From: Pandoraea sp.
Lineage (GTDB): Bacteria > Pseudomonadota > Gammaproteobacteria > Burkholderiales > Burkholderiaceae
Assembly (NCBI RefSeq): GCF_004297875.1
Contig: NZ_SCSK01000069.1
Coordinates: 59,674-123,673, forward strand
Length of the DNA stretch: 64,000 bases
Direction of reading: 5' to 3'
Below are positions 24,702 through 33,990 of the stretch, piece by piece. The notes beneath the pieces were generated by a model. The model was not told the DNA's origin. It was given only the letters and a program-made list of their open reading frames with translations, and did not search any database. The translations under genes and the position numbers were made by a program. How positions within the stretch are numbered: the stretch's first letter is position 1; the number at the start of each line of letters is the position of its first letter.

Positions 24702-25616
24702 TCAGGCCGCCGCGCCCGGCGCCGACGCCTGCAGGAAGGCATACAGCTTGGCCGCCTCCGGCGCGAGCTGCACGCCGGCCTTGACGCCCACCCACAGGGT
24801 GCGATTCGCCCACGCATCGGTCAGCTCGACCGCATGCAGCCCCGCGCCGAGGATCTCTGCGCGCACGGCTGCCTCGGGCAGAATGCCGATGCCCAGGCCC
24901 GCCTCGATCATGCGGCAGATGCCGTCGAAGCTGCTGACCTGCACCGTCAGGCGCAGCGCGCGCTCGGCGGCCGCAGCCTCGTCGACCATGCGCGCGAGCA
25001 GCGAGCTGCCCTGATTCAGGCCGACGTAGTCGTACTTGAGTGTGTCGGCAAAGGCGATCTTGCGGCGCCGCGCCAGCGCATGATGCGGCGGCACCAGCAC
25101 CACCAGCTTGTCCTGGCGATAGCGCACCTTGTCGAGCAGCGGCGCCGGGATGTTCTCGGCGAAGATGCCGATATCGGCGCGCCCCGCCGCCACCGCATCG
25201 ACGATCTCGGCGCTCATGCGTTCCTCCAGGCCGATTCGCACGCCGGGATTGGCCGCCAGGAACGCCGACAGATCGGCCGGCAAAAATTGAATCACCGCCG
25301 AGGGCGTCACCCACAAGCGCACATGGCCGCGCACGCCCACCGCGTAATCGCCGATTTCGCTGGCCATCCGGTTGACCTGATCGAGAATCTGGCGCGCATG
25401 CTCGGCCAGCCCGCGCCCGGCCGGCGTCAGATCGAGGCCGCGGGGCCGGCGCACGAACAGCGCGCAATCGACGGTTTTCTCGAGCTCGGCAATGCGCTTG
25501 CTCACCGCCGAGAGCGTCATCGCAGCGCGCTCGGCTGCCTTGGTCAGGCTGCCGAGTTCGGCGGCCATCAGAAAAACGCGCAGCGACTGCAGATCGAAGT
25601 GGGAGGGATTGACCAT
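24702..25616 (-). CDS. LysR family regulator of the CoA-transferase/lyase pair
   Basis: The start at 25616 (MVNPSHFDLQSLRVFLMAAE) gives 304 residues. The winged helix-turn-helix covers about residues 8-66 (LGSLTKAAERAAMTLSAVSKRIAELE), followed by the periplasmic-binding-protein-like effector domain. It is transcribed in the same direction as the CoA-transferase and lyase and ends 127 bases before them, an unusual parallel layout for a LysR regulator and its target. Control of those two genes is the natural inference from position. An upstream start at 25655 is possible. Confidence 0.9.
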   Translation of the reverse strand: MVNPSHFDLQSLRVFLMAAELGSLTKAAERAAMTLSAVSKRIAELEKTVDCALFVRRPRGLDLTPAGRGLAEHARQILDQVNRMASEIGDYAVGVRGHVRLWVTPSAVIQFLPADLSAFLAANPGVRIGLEERMSAEIVDAVAAGRADIGIFAENIPAPLLDKVRYRQDKLVVLVPPHHALARRRKIAFADTLKYDYVGLNQGSSLLARMVDEAAAAERALRLTVQVSSFDGICRMIEAGLGIGILPEAAVRAEILGAGLHAVELTDAWANRTLWVGVKAGVQLAPEAAKLYAFLQASAPGAAA

Positions 25617-25840
25617 GAGAGGCACGCGGACCGGGCGTGGTTGACGAAACGACACCTTACCACCGTGGCGCCCACCTTGGATCGGGCACGTGCGGCGCGG
25701 CCGTCGACAGGCGGAGGGTTACCCCAACACCAGAATCCGATTCATCTCAAAGACCGCGGCGCGCCGCTTCGGCTACGGTCCCCTCACGGCGTTGCATTCG
25801 GCGCGCCACCGCCACCCATCCCGCACTGAAAAAAATCGGC

Positions 25841-27670
25841 ATGACTGACGCAAACCATTCATCGACTTTTCCCCGGTGCGCTGACGCGGCAAACACCGCC
25901 AGCACCGCGCCGCCGAGCCTGCCCCATCTGCCGGGCATCGTTATCTTCGTGCACGGCGTCAATTCGGAGGGAGAATGGTACGACGCGGCCGAAGCCGCGC
26001 TCTGCCAGGGACTCAACCAACGCCTGCGGCGCGACGACCTCACCCCCAACCGGTACGTGAGCGCCGACCCCGTCACCGGGCAATACCGGCCGCGCCGCCT
26101 CGAACGCGCCGGCCGCTCGCCGGTGGTCCGCTTCTACTGGGGCTACCGGGCACCCTCGGGCGGCGAGCAGGCGTACCGCGTGCCGCTGCGCGACGCGCAC
26201 GGCGCCAATTTCTGGCGGCCTGGCGGCGACATCGGGGCGGGCCCCTGGTTCTGGGGCGGGGGACCATTCCAGAACGGCACCAACAATCTGCAACAACTGT
26301 GGAGCGACGCCGGCTTTCGCCGCCGTCTGCTTGGCATCGACCTGCAGCGCTTCAACCCGGAATGGGAGCGCGAACTGCACGACGCGCCGCCGCGCACCTA
26401 CTTCGCCCACGCCGCGCAGCGCCTGGCCGGCCTGATCGACAAAATTCGCGACACTGCGCCGCGCGACACCGTCTCGATCGTCTCGCACAGTCAAGGCACG
26501 ATGCTCGCGCTGGCCGCTGTCGCGCTATGCCGGCGGCGCGCGCCCGACGCGGTATTCCTGATGAATTCTCCCTACGCGCTGGACGATAAACTCACCGACT
26601 ACCTGACCTGCGGCAACGCACGGCCCACCGAGGGCGCGCGCGTGCGCACTTTCCAGGCCATTGCCGCACGTATCCGGCAGGACCGGCGCGAGTTCACCGC
26701 CATGCAACTGGCGCAATTGCGGGTCAGCGGCGACGGCAAGGCCGGCTGGCCCTGCCGTCCTGGCCAGCCCGAGCGCGACAATCACGGGCGGCTCCATGTG
26801 TACTTCAATCCGCATGACCGCGTGATCGGCGCCCGGCCGATACAAGGTATCGGCTGGCAGGGGCTCCCGGACGCGCTGCTGGCCGAGTCGGGGGATACCG
26901 TCAGGCAGCGCATGCTGGCGCGTGGCACGCCATGCGGCGATGCGCCCGGCGTCAAGCCGTTCGGCACGCTGCCGCCGATCCCCGATCCGGAGCACGGTGT
27001 AGCGCCGGGCGACTTCTGGAACGGCAACCAGCGGGTACTGGGCACCGACCTGTGGCTCGCGCCGCCGGCGAGCAGGCGGGTCACCATCAATGCCGAGCCG
27101 GTGCCGCATCCGCTCACGGCCGACGAGATGGCCGCGTCGGTAACCAGCACGGTCATCACCGCGCAAGGCACACAAAGCAAGTTGGTTTATTTCGATGCCG
27201 CCCCCAGTACCCAATCGATGTGGGGCGCCCGGCACCCCGAGCGCCGCCATGCCTACCTGTATTCCGAGTACCCCTACCTGGCCGCGCTGTACCGGCCGCA
27301 ACGGATGATGGTGCGCGACGACGTTCACCGCGAGACCGGTCAGCGCGTCGAACTGGAAACCGCGCAGGAACTTCGCCATCGCATCGCGACGCATGTCACC
27401 ACGCCCACCAACCACAGCACCTTGCCGGCGCACGCCGAATTCATGCGGCGCGTGGTGGCCTGCGATCTGCCGATCGGCTTTTGTGACAGCCACACCACCG
27501 AGTTCTGGCACGAGTTGATACACGAGGCCGACTGGACCAGCGGCCGCGACCCCTACTACGCGCACGGCGAGCTGCGCGTACCGCCCATGCCGCCGCAGAT
27601 CGACCGAGAAACCGTCAGCGAGGCAATCAACCGGGCCGATGCGGAGAAACTGCGTTGGCGTGGGGTGTGA
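25841..27670 (+). CDS. Tle3-like type VI secretion phospholipase effector (DUF3274)
   Basis: I start at the ATG at 25841 (MTDANHSSTFPRCADAANTA, 609 residues), which has only a weak upstream ribosome site. It is an alpha/beta hydrolase: FVHGVNSEGEWYDAAE oxyanion region, the nucleophile elbow SHSQGTM (Ser about residue 220) and an acidic candidate in YFNPHDRVIG. The large C-terminal part with the STQSMWGARHPERRHAYLYS pattern fits DUF3274 of Tle3 antibacterial phospholipases. Such proteins are delivered by VgrG/PAAR spikes and neutralised by a lipoprotein or DUF3304-type immunity protein. None of these is encoded nearby. Function by family; secretion is inferred. Confidence 0.8.
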   Translation: MTDANHSSTFPRCADAANTASTAPPSLPHLPGIVIFVHGVNSEGEWYDAAEAALCQGLNQRLRRDDLTPNRYVSADPVTGQYRPRRLERAGRSPVVRFYWGYRAPSGGEQAYRVPLRDAHGANFWRPGGDIGAGPWFWGGGPFQNGTNNLQQLWSDAGFRRRLLGIDLQRFNPEWERELHDAPPRTYFAHAAQRLAGLIDKIRDTAPRDTVSIVSHSQGTMLALAAVALCRRRAPDAVFLMNSPYALDDKLTDYLTCGNARPTEGARVRTFQAIAARIRQDRREFTAMQLAQLRVSGDGKAGWPCRPGQPERDNHGRLHVYFNPHDRVIGARPIQGIGWQGLPDALLAESGDTVRQRMLARGTPCGDAPGVKPFGTLPPIPDPEHGVAPGDFWNGNQRVLGTDLWLAPPASRRVTINAEPVPHPLTADEMAASVTSTVITAQGTQSKLVYFDAAPSTQSMWGARHPERRHAYLYSEYPYLAALYRPQRMMVRDDVHRETGQRVELETAQELRHRIATHVTTPTNHSTLPAHAEFMRRVVACDLPIGFCDSHTTEFWHELIHEADWTSGRDPYYAHGELRVPPMPPQIDRETVSEAINRADAEKLRWRGV

Positions 27671-27758
27671 GGCGTGCCGCGGGATCGGGCACTCGCCGGT
27701 TGCGGTGGACAAGAGCCCCTGTTGAGACCGCGTCGATCTCCGCCGCACGCCGCCAGCG

Positions 27759-29099
27759 TCAATGGCTGTCCAGCTGTCCCTTGGTTTCTGGAATCGCCAG
27801 CGCGCCCCATAAGAACAGCAGGCTGAGCCCAATCAGGAAGCCGGATAGCACCAACGGCAATTGCGCAGGCGTTTTCGCGGTCAGCGACACGAAGGTCGGC
27901 ATCATCCCGCCGATGGCAAATCCGATATTCCATGACAGGCCAGTGCCGCTGGCACGAATCGCGGTAGGAAAACGCTCATTCAGGAAAATCAATATCGGCG
28001 CGTAGCCAGCGCTGCCGATCGCGCACAGCGCAATCACATAAACGCCGAGGATCACCACGTCGGACGTATGCACCATCGCCAAATACAGCACAGGAAACAG
28101 CACGAGGCGCAGTACGCCGACCAGTATGAAGGTCTTTTTTCGGCCCAGAAGGTCACTGAGATAGCCGGTGAAGATCGAGGCGACGATCACCCCGACGCTG
28201 CTCAGCACAAGGATCAACGCAGCCGATGAAGCTGCCGTGTGCGTCACCACCTTCAAATAGGTCGGCAGATAACCCGAGGTCAGGTAATAGCCGCTGCCGC
28301 CGCCGATCGTCAACAGCAGGTTGACGAACAGCACGCCGCGCCAATCGCGCGAGAACAGTGTCGCCAGCGGGGAGTTTGTCTTTTGCGCGGGTGCGCTGCC
28401 GGCCGCCGCCTCCTTCTTCAATTGCTTCCACAGCGGCGACTCGTCGAGGCTGCTGAAAATGAACAGCCCCAGCACCGAGCTGATGATGCCAGTGAAGAAC
28501 ATGCAGCGCCAACCCCACACATCGAACGCCGCACCGGGAAAGAGCCGGGTCATGATGAGATAGACCAGCGAGGCGATCAGCGCGCCGACGCCGGCACCGC
28601 CGCCGCCGATCATGCCGGAGACCGTGCCGCGCCACGATGCCGGCACCGATTCGGTGGCGATGGTGTGGGTCGATGCCACCACGCCGCCGACGAAGATACC
28701 CTGCACCAGTCGCAGCACGATCAGCAGCGCCGGCGCGGCCAGGCCGATCTGCGCCGTCGTCGGCAGCGCGCCGAACAGTGCGGTAGCCACCCCTACGCCG
28801 ATCACCGCGATGATCATCGCACCCTTGCGGCCATGGCGATCCGCATACGAACCGAACAATGCGGAACCAAACGGGCGCATGAGCAGCGTCACTGCGAAAG
28901 ATGCGTACACCGCTGCCAGCGATAGCATCGGGTGGGTGGACGGGAAGAATAGCCGGCCCACCACCGGTGCGACAAAGAGCAGCACAAACAGATCGAAAAG
29001 ATCGAGGGCCCAGCCCAGGCACGAGGCGCTGATGGCTGCAAAAATATGCCGGTTGCTGACCACTGCCGTGTGTGGCGTCGATTGCGTTGCGGATGTCAT
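27759..29099 (-). CDS. MFS transporter, probable furoate/HMF-acid uptake permease
   Basis: The 446-residue protein has twelve predicted spans and the MFS signatures GSYADRHGRKGAMI (loop 2-3), LRLVQGIFVGGVVAS and GYLSDLLGRKKTF (loop 8-9), with PETKGQ at the end. It is closest to the aromatic acid/H+ symporter and metabolite/H+ symporter groups. It lies 164 bases downstream of the hmfH-like oxidase, in the same direction, as the last gene of the furan cluster. Transporters occupy the same place in described hmf loci. Import of 2-furoate or 2,5-furandicarboxylate is inferred from this context. Confidence 0.88.
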   Translation of the reverse strand: MTSATQSTPHTAVVSNRHIFAAISASCLGWALDLFDLFVLLFVAPVVGRLFFPSTHPMLSLAAVYASFAVTLLMRPFGSALFGSYADRHGRKGAMIIAVIGVGVATALFGALPTTAQIGLAAPALLIVLRLVQGIFVGGVVASTHTIATESVPASWRGTVSGMIGGGGAGVGALIASLVYLIMTRLFPGAAFDVWGWRCMFFTGIISSVLGLFIFSSLDESPLWKQLKKEAAAGSAPAQKTNSPLATLFSRDWRGVLFVNLLLTIGGGSGYYLTSGYLPTYLKVVTHTAASSAALILVLSSVGVIVASIFTGYLSDLLGRKKTFILVGVLRLVLFPVLYLAMVHTSDVVILGVYVIALCAIGSAGYAPILIFLNERFPTAIRASGTGLSWNIGFAIGGMMPTFVSLTAKTPAQLPLVLSGFLIGLSLLFLWGALAIPETKGQLDSH

Positions 29100-29263
29100 G
29101 AATGTCTCCTGGATCCTGCGTCGCCCGCATCGATCAGCGGGCTCGGCGTTTTTTATGAAAACCTTTGGCGCTTGCGCTGCGGGTCAAAGGTGTCGTTTCT
29201 CGCTGGTTGCTCCATCTCACCCGTGCTGGGCCTTGCGCAATCGCTTCCCGCTCTCCTGCCTGC

Positions 29264-30982
29264 CTAGTCCTCAGGTGCCGTGCCGCGGCACCGATCATGC
29301 AGAATCGCGTCGGCGATCTTCTCGGCGATCATGATGGTCGGCACATTGGTATTTGCCGTTGGCAGGCGCGGCATCAGCGATGCATCGACCACGCGCAATC
29401 CGGTCACGCCATGCACACGGCCCTGGGTGTCGGTCACTGCCTCGGGATCGGCGGCAGCGCCCATGCGGCATGTGCCGCTCGCATGCCATACCCCGAAAAC
29501 ATTGCCGCGCACGAACGCCTCGAGCCGCTGGTCATCACGCAATATTTCCGCGAGCGACTGGCCCCGCGTAATAAACTGCCGCGTCACCCAGCGGCGCAGC
29601 GGCGCCGGCACGTCGAGCAACGCGCCCAGCACCGCGGTGGCCACGCGGTTGAATGGCGTGATTCGACTCAACGCTTTGACGCGGCCTGAAAACGACGCGG
29701 GGAAAAAGTCGTCGGGATGGGTATGCAGCGCGGCGCCCCCAATAATTCTCGCCATCCGCCTGACACCTTGCATGAGACGTACCGCGTCACGCTCATCGTC
29801 GAGCAAATTGAGATTGATGCGGGCGTGCGTGGCCGGATCCGGCGAAATCAATTCCAGGGTGCCGCGCGAATACGGACGGTTGCACCACAGGAAAAAGAGG
29901 CCTAACCGGCTGCCGAGCGCATGCCATGCGGCGCGCGCCGAGCTCGATAGATACATGTCAGAGGCATCGCAGCCCGCGACGCCGGAGGAGAACCGCGCCG
30001 CGGTCATGCTGGCGCGCCGCTGTCCCGCCGGCAAGCGAAAGGGCGCCGCCAGATAGTGGCAAAAGGTTAGCGTCGGATGATCCTGCAGGTTGCGCCCGAC
30101 CCCCTGCCGATTCGCTACCACGGGAATGCCCAGCGCCTGTAAAGCGCCGGCCGGACCGATGCCCGCCCGCAAAAGCAGCGTCGGCGACTGCAGGGCCCCC
30201 GCCGACAAGATAATCTGCTGCCCATCCAGTTGCAGCCGCACGCCGGCGGCATCCAGCGCCACCACCGCCCGCGCCGCGCCATCCTGCATTACGATGCGCT
30301 CGACCGTGGTGCGCGCGAATATCGTCAAATTGGCGCGCCGACGCGTCGCCTCATCGAGATAAGCGAGCGCAGTCGACACCCGCCGGTCGTGCAAATTCGA
30401 GAATGCGGCGGGAAACATCCCATCGCCGAATTCGGCATTCTGATCGGCCAGTGCCGGAAACCCGTCTTTCGCCAGTGCGTCGGCAAACGCCGTGCAAAAT
30501 GGCGGCCACGCGTCGGGGAAAATTCGGCGAATCGGCACCGGGCCGCTCGCGCCGTGCAGCGGTCCGTCGAAATCGACGTCGCGCTCGAGCTTGCGGAAGT
30601 AAGGCAGGACATCGGCCCATGCCCAGCCCTTGGCGCCCATCGCGTCCCATTCGTCGTAGTCGCGCGGCAGACCCCGGTTGGCTGCCTGCACATTGATGCT
30701 CGACCCGCCGCCCATCACTCGGGCCTGTTCGTAACGCCTGGGGACCGGGCTTTGGCGCGTGGCGTGCGCGTTCAATGCCGGCCAAATGTATGTGTCGCCG
30801 TGAAACACCGGCAGCGGATAGCTATCCAGGATTTCATCCGGCACGGCCCCTGGCGGCGTGTCGACGCCCGCCTCGAGCAACGCCACGCGCAGCGAAGCGT
30901 CGGCCGACAGCCGATGCGCGAGCACGCACCCGGCCGAACCGCCGCCCACAATGATGTAATCGAACCTACCGCCGTTTTGCAC
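29264..30982 (-). CDS. hmfH: GMC oxidoreductase, HMF/furfural oxidase-like (HmfH)
   Basis: Translation starts at a GTG (30982), nine bases after AGGAGA. The 572-residue protein is a GMC flavoenzyme: FAD-binding YIIVGGGSAGCVLAHRL (residues 9-25), GGGSSINVQAANRG, and the C-terminal active site WHASGTCRMG with the NVPTIMIAEKIADAI helix. HmfH of Cupriavidus basilensis oxidises hydroxymethylfurfural step by step to 2,5-furandicarboxylate, and furfural to furoate, using oxygen. The adjoining complete hmf set makes this assignment strong; by sequence alone it could be a choline or alcohol dehydrogenase. It lies 81 bases after hmfE. Confidence 0.85.
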   Translation of the reverse strand: MQNGGRFDYIIVGGGSAGCVLAHRLSADASLRVALLEAGVDTPPGAVPDEILDSYPLPVFHGDTYIWPALNAHATRQSPVPRRYEQARVMGGGSSINVQAANRGLPRDYDEWDAMGAKGWAWADVLPYFRKLERDVDFDGPLHGASGPVPIRRIFPDAWPPFCTAFADALAKDGFPALADQNAEFGDGMFPAAFSNLHDRRVSTALAYLDEATRRRANLTIFARTTVERIVMQDGAARAVVALDAAGVRLQLDGQQIILSAGALQSPTLLLRAGIGPAGALQALGIPVVANRQGVGRNLQDHPTLTFCHYLAAPFRLPAGQRRASMTAARFSSGVAGCDASDMYLSSSARAAWHALGSRLGLFFLWCNRPYSRGTLELISPDPATHARINLNLLDDERDAVRLMQGVRRMARIIGGAALHTHPDDFFPASFSGRVKALSRITPFNRVATAVLGALLDVPAPLRRWVTRQFITRGQSLAEILRDDQRLEAFVRGNVFGVWHASGTCRMGAAADPEAVTDTQGRVHGVTGLRVVDASLMPRLPTANTNVPTIMIAEKIADAILHDRCRGTAPED

Positions 30983-31063
30983 CAGGGTCTCCTGCCGTCT
31001 GTTCCGTGGTTGCTCGGATTGCTGCGCGCGTCATCGCCGCCGTTGCCTCTCGGGCCGACTGCA

Positions 31064-31870
31064 TCAGGATCCGCGGAAGGTCGGCTTGCGCTTGCCGTGG
31101 AACGCCTCCACACCTTCGCGAAAATCGTCGGAGCTGCGCAGGCGGCTGTAGCAATGCCCCTCCAACTCGATGGCGATCGACAGCGGCGCGTCTTCGGTGT
31201 CGTTCAACAGCTTCTTGGCAGTGCGCTGAGCCAGCGGCGAGAAGGCGCGTAATTCGTCGACCAGCGCGTCGGTGGCCGACTCCAGCGCCGCGTCGGCGAC
31301 GCAGTCCACCGCGATGCCCCAGTCGTAGGCCTGCTGGCCCGAGATGCGGCGCGAGCGCATCACAATGTCCTTGGTGCGGCCGATGCCCACCATTTTCTGC
31401 AGGCGCGCCGAGCCGCCCGAGCCGGGGATCTGCCCCAGCTTTTGCTCAGGCAGCGCATATTGGGTGGTTACTGTCGCGATACGGAAATCGCACGCCAGCG
31501 ACAACTCGAACCCCACGCCAAAGCAAAAACCGCGGGTGGCGGCGATCACCGGCTTGCTGCAGCGCGCCGGGGCGGCAACGTTCCACGCCAGTTTCGAAAC
31601 ATGCTCGGGCGACGCCTCGAGAAAACCCCTGATGTCGCCGCCGCTCGAAAAATGCTCCCCTTGCGCGCGCAGCACGATCACACGCACGCGCTCGTCGCGC
31701 TCGAGTGCCTCGAACACCGCGCAGAGCTGGTCGCGCTGCGGCATCGAAACGATATTGAACGGCGGGCGGCCCAGGATGATGTCGGCGCGCTCGCGCTCGG
31801 CATCGACCTCAACGGTGAAACCGTCCAGTGCCTGCAGTTGGGCCTGGCCGTGGTGGGTCAGTGCGGTCAT
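31064..31870 (-). CDS. hmfE: Crotonase-family 2-oxoglutaroyl-CoA hydrolase (HmfE)
   Basis: The start at 31870 (MTALTHHGQAQLQALDGFTV) follows AAGGAG; longer frames upstream run into the ligase gene. The 268-residue crotonase has ADIILGRPPFNIVSM, the oxyanion segment GEHFSSGGDIRGFL, then FCFGVGFELSLACDFRIA and PEQKLGQIPGSGGSARL. In the furoate pathway HmfE hydrolyses the CoA ester of 2-oxoglutarate that arises when 5-hydroxy-2-furoyl-CoA tautomerises and its lactone opens, releasing 2-oxoglutarate for the TCA cycle. The name rests on position between hmfD and hmfH as well as on the fold. Confidence 0.88.
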   Translation of the reverse strand: MTALTHHGQAQLQALDGFTVEVDAERERADIILGRPPFNIVSMPQRDQLCAVFEALERDERVRVIVLRAQGEHFSSGGDIRGFLEASPEHVSKLAWNVAAPARCSKPVIAATRGFCFGVGFELSLACDFRIATVTTQYALPEQKLGQIPGSGGSARLQKMVGIGRTKDIVMRSRRISGQQAYDWGIAVDCVADAALESATDALVDELRAFSPLAQRTAKKLLNDTEDAPLSIAIELEGHCYSRLRSSDDFREGVEAFHGKRKPTFRGS

Positions 31871-31898
31871 AATGATTGGCTCCTTCGGTGAACTTGAA

Positions 31899-33473
31899 TC
31901 AAGAAGTGGTGTCGCTGCCCTGGCTGAATGCCGGCGGGACGTCCGGCTCCCGCTCGAACTCACCCGAGGACAGCTTGCGCCGCAAAATCTTGCCGACTGG
32001 CGACTTCGGTATGTCGACCACGAATACGTATTCGCGCGGCCGCTTGAAATTGACCAGATCGGAGGCTCGGCAGTAGGCATCGAGGCCCGCCTGATCGACG
32101 TTGCCGCAGCGCTTGATGAAAGCCACCACGCGCTGCCCCCACCGCTCATCGGCCACGCCCGCCACGGCGACTTCGTCGACCGCCGGATGTAGCGAAAGAA
32201 TCGATTCGATGTCGACCGGCGAGATGTTCTCGCCGCCACTGATGATCATGTCGTCGATGCGCCCGCTCACATACAGATCGCCATCGCTGTCGATGAAACC
32301 GGTGTCGCCGGTGAAATACCAGCCGTCGCGCAGCGATTTCGCATCGGCGTCGGGCCGATGCCAATACCCGTCGAACGCTTCGTCGCCGCGCAGGTCGACG
32401 ATGATCTGCCCCTCCTCGCCGGGCGCTGCGAGGTCATCCGGCGAAACCGCCTGCAGGCGCACCACGCGCAAGCGGGTGTTCACGCCGGCGCGGCCCGCGC
32501 TGCCGGGCTTGGACACGGCATCCTGATTGATGCTGAAGGTGTACACCTCGGACGAACCGTAGTGATTGACGAACAGGCGTGGCTTGAACGCCAGCTCCAG
32601 GCGCCGCAACAGCGCATCGTTCATCGGCGCGCCGGCAAAACCGAGTTTCGCGACCGACGAGCAATCGGCTTTTTCGAAGGCCGGATCGGCCAGCAGATCG
32701 TGGTAGAGCGTCGGCACGAGATACAGGCAGCTCACGCGATGCGTCGCAATCTCGCGCAGCGCCTGCGCCGCACTCCACCGTCGCGTGCACACGAATAGCC
32801 CGTCGACCAGGGCCATCGAGAGCAACGAGCGAACTCCCATGGTGTGATAAAGCGGCATGACGCCGAGCGTGCGCTCACCTCGCTCGTAAAGGTTTTGCGC
32901 CACGTGCGCGAGCGCGGAGGCGCGCTCGTGGCGATGCCGGCGCGGTACGCCCTTGGGTTTGCCAGTGGTGCCCGAGGTGTAGAGGATCAGCGACAAATCA
33001 TCCGCCTCGGCGCTCGGCAGCAGCGTATCGGCGCTCAGCCGCGACGCGTCGAGCAGCGTATCGAAAAGACAGGTACCGCCGGGCGCGGCATCCAGCGCGA
33101 TGCGCGCAATCGCTTGCGCGGCAGCGCTGCCTGCCACAGCCGGCGCGCTGATGTCTTCGAAAACAATCGCCCTGGCGCCGGCATCGACCACACAATATTC
33201 AAGCTCCTCGGGTTTGGCGCGCCAATTCACCGGCGTGATGACGATGCCCGTGAACTGGCATGCCCAATGCAAGGTCGCCATTTCCCAGCGATTCTGCAGA
33301 ATGGCGATCAAGCGGTCGCCATGTCCCAGACCCAGCTCGCGCAGGCCAGCGGCCACGCAGCGGATTTTTTCGAACCATTGCGCGTAGCTCAGCAAGACCT
33401 CGCCGTCAGCCACCGCCAACGCATTGGGACTGCGCTCGACGCTTTGAACAAAAGTGCGGCCGAGGTCAAACAT
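31899..33473 (-). CDS. hmfD: 2-Furoyl-CoA synthetase-like AMP-forming ligase (HmfD)
   Basis: The 524-residue protein is a class I adenylate-forming ligase: P-loop LYTSGTTGKPKGVPRRH (about residues 165-181), NHYGSSEVYTF, YFTGDTGFIDSDGDLYVSGR, the hinge region DMIISGGENISPVDIE and the C-terminal catalytic lysine in PKSPVGKILRRKL. It would make 2-furoyl-CoA from 2-furoate, ATP and CoA. The start overlaps the hmfC stop by eight bases. The order ligase, then molybdenum hydroxylase subunits, then UbiD/UbiX is diagnostic for furoate loci. By itself it could be taken for a benzoate- or fatty-acid-CoA ligase. Confidence 0.9.
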   Translation of the reverse strand: MFDLGRTFVQSVERSPNALAVADGEVLLSYAQWFEKIRCVAAGLRELGLGHGDRLIAILQNRWEMATLHWACQFTGIVITPVNWRAKPEELEYCVVDAGARAIVFEDISAPAVAGSAAAQAIARIALDAAPGGTCLFDTLLDASRLSADTLLPSAEADDLSLILYTSGTTGKPKGVPRRHRHERASALAHVAQNLYERGERTLGVMPLYHTMGVRSLLSMALVDGLFVCTRRWSAAQALREIATHRVSCLYLVPTLYHDLLADPAFEKADCSSVAKLGFAGAPMNDALLRRLELAFKPRLFVNHYGSSEVYTFSINQDAVSKPGSAGRAGVNTRLRVVRLQAVSPDDLAAPGEEGQIIVDLRGDEAFDGYWHRPDADAKSLRDGWYFTGDTGFIDSDGDLYVSGRIDDMIISGGENISPVDIESILSLHPAVDEVAVAGVADERWGQRVVAFIKRCGNVDQAGLDAYCRASDLVNFKRPREYVFVVDIPKSPVGKILRRKLSSGEFEREPDVPPAFSQGSDTTS

Positions 33474-33990
33474 GCGCCACCTCGCGCGCCTGTCGTTGAG
33501 CCTTGCGTTGCCCGGCCACGTCGAGCACCGCCGCGATAATCGGCGTGTATCCCGTGCAGCGGCACAGGTGTCCCGACAGCATCTCGCGCACCTGCGCCTC
33601 GCTCGGATCGGGCACGCGCTCCAGGAAATCGGCGCATGACATCAAAATACCAGCCGTGCAAAATCCGCACTGCAGCGCGAAGTGCCGATGAAACGCCTGC
33701 TGCAGGTCGCCCAGCCGCTCGCCATCCTGCAAGCCTTCGACCGTATCGATGCGGCGCCCCTGCGCCTGCACCGCAAGCATCAGGCACGAGCGGGCGGCCA
33801 CGCCGTCCACGCGCACCGTACACGCACCGCACACGCCATGCTCGCAGCCGACGTGGGTGCCCGTCGCGCCCAGCTCGTGCCGCAGAAAATCCGACAACAG
33901 CGTGCGCGGCTCGCACCAACCGGAGCGCTTGACGCCATTGAGCACCAGTGCAATCGACTGGCGTGTCTCTCGTTCAAATACCTTGTTCAC
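33466..33990 (-). CDS. hmfC: Furoyl-CoA dehydrogenase 2Fe-2S subunit (HmfC)
   Basis: The 174-residue protein is the small subunit of a xanthine-oxidase-type molybdenum hydroxylase. It binds two 2Fe-2S clusters: the plant-type CEHGVCGACTVRVDG plus a later Cys (about residues 49-69), and the alpha-helical QCGFCTAGILMS with HLCRCTGYTPI. It passes electrons from the molybdenum subunit to the FAD subunit. Its ends overlap hmfB (four bases) and hmfD (eight bases), so it is tightly coupled in the operon. A typical family member is about 160-170 residues, so it is intact. Confidence 0.93.
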   Translation of the reverse strand: MNKVFERETRQSIALVLNGVKRSGWCEPRTLLSDFLRHELGATGTHVGCEHGVCGACTVRVDGVAARSCLMLAVQAQGRRIDTVEGLQDGERLGDLQQAFHRHFALQCGFCTAGILMSCADFLERVPDPSEAQVREMLSGHLCRCTGYTPIIAAVLDVAGQRKAQRQAREVAHV

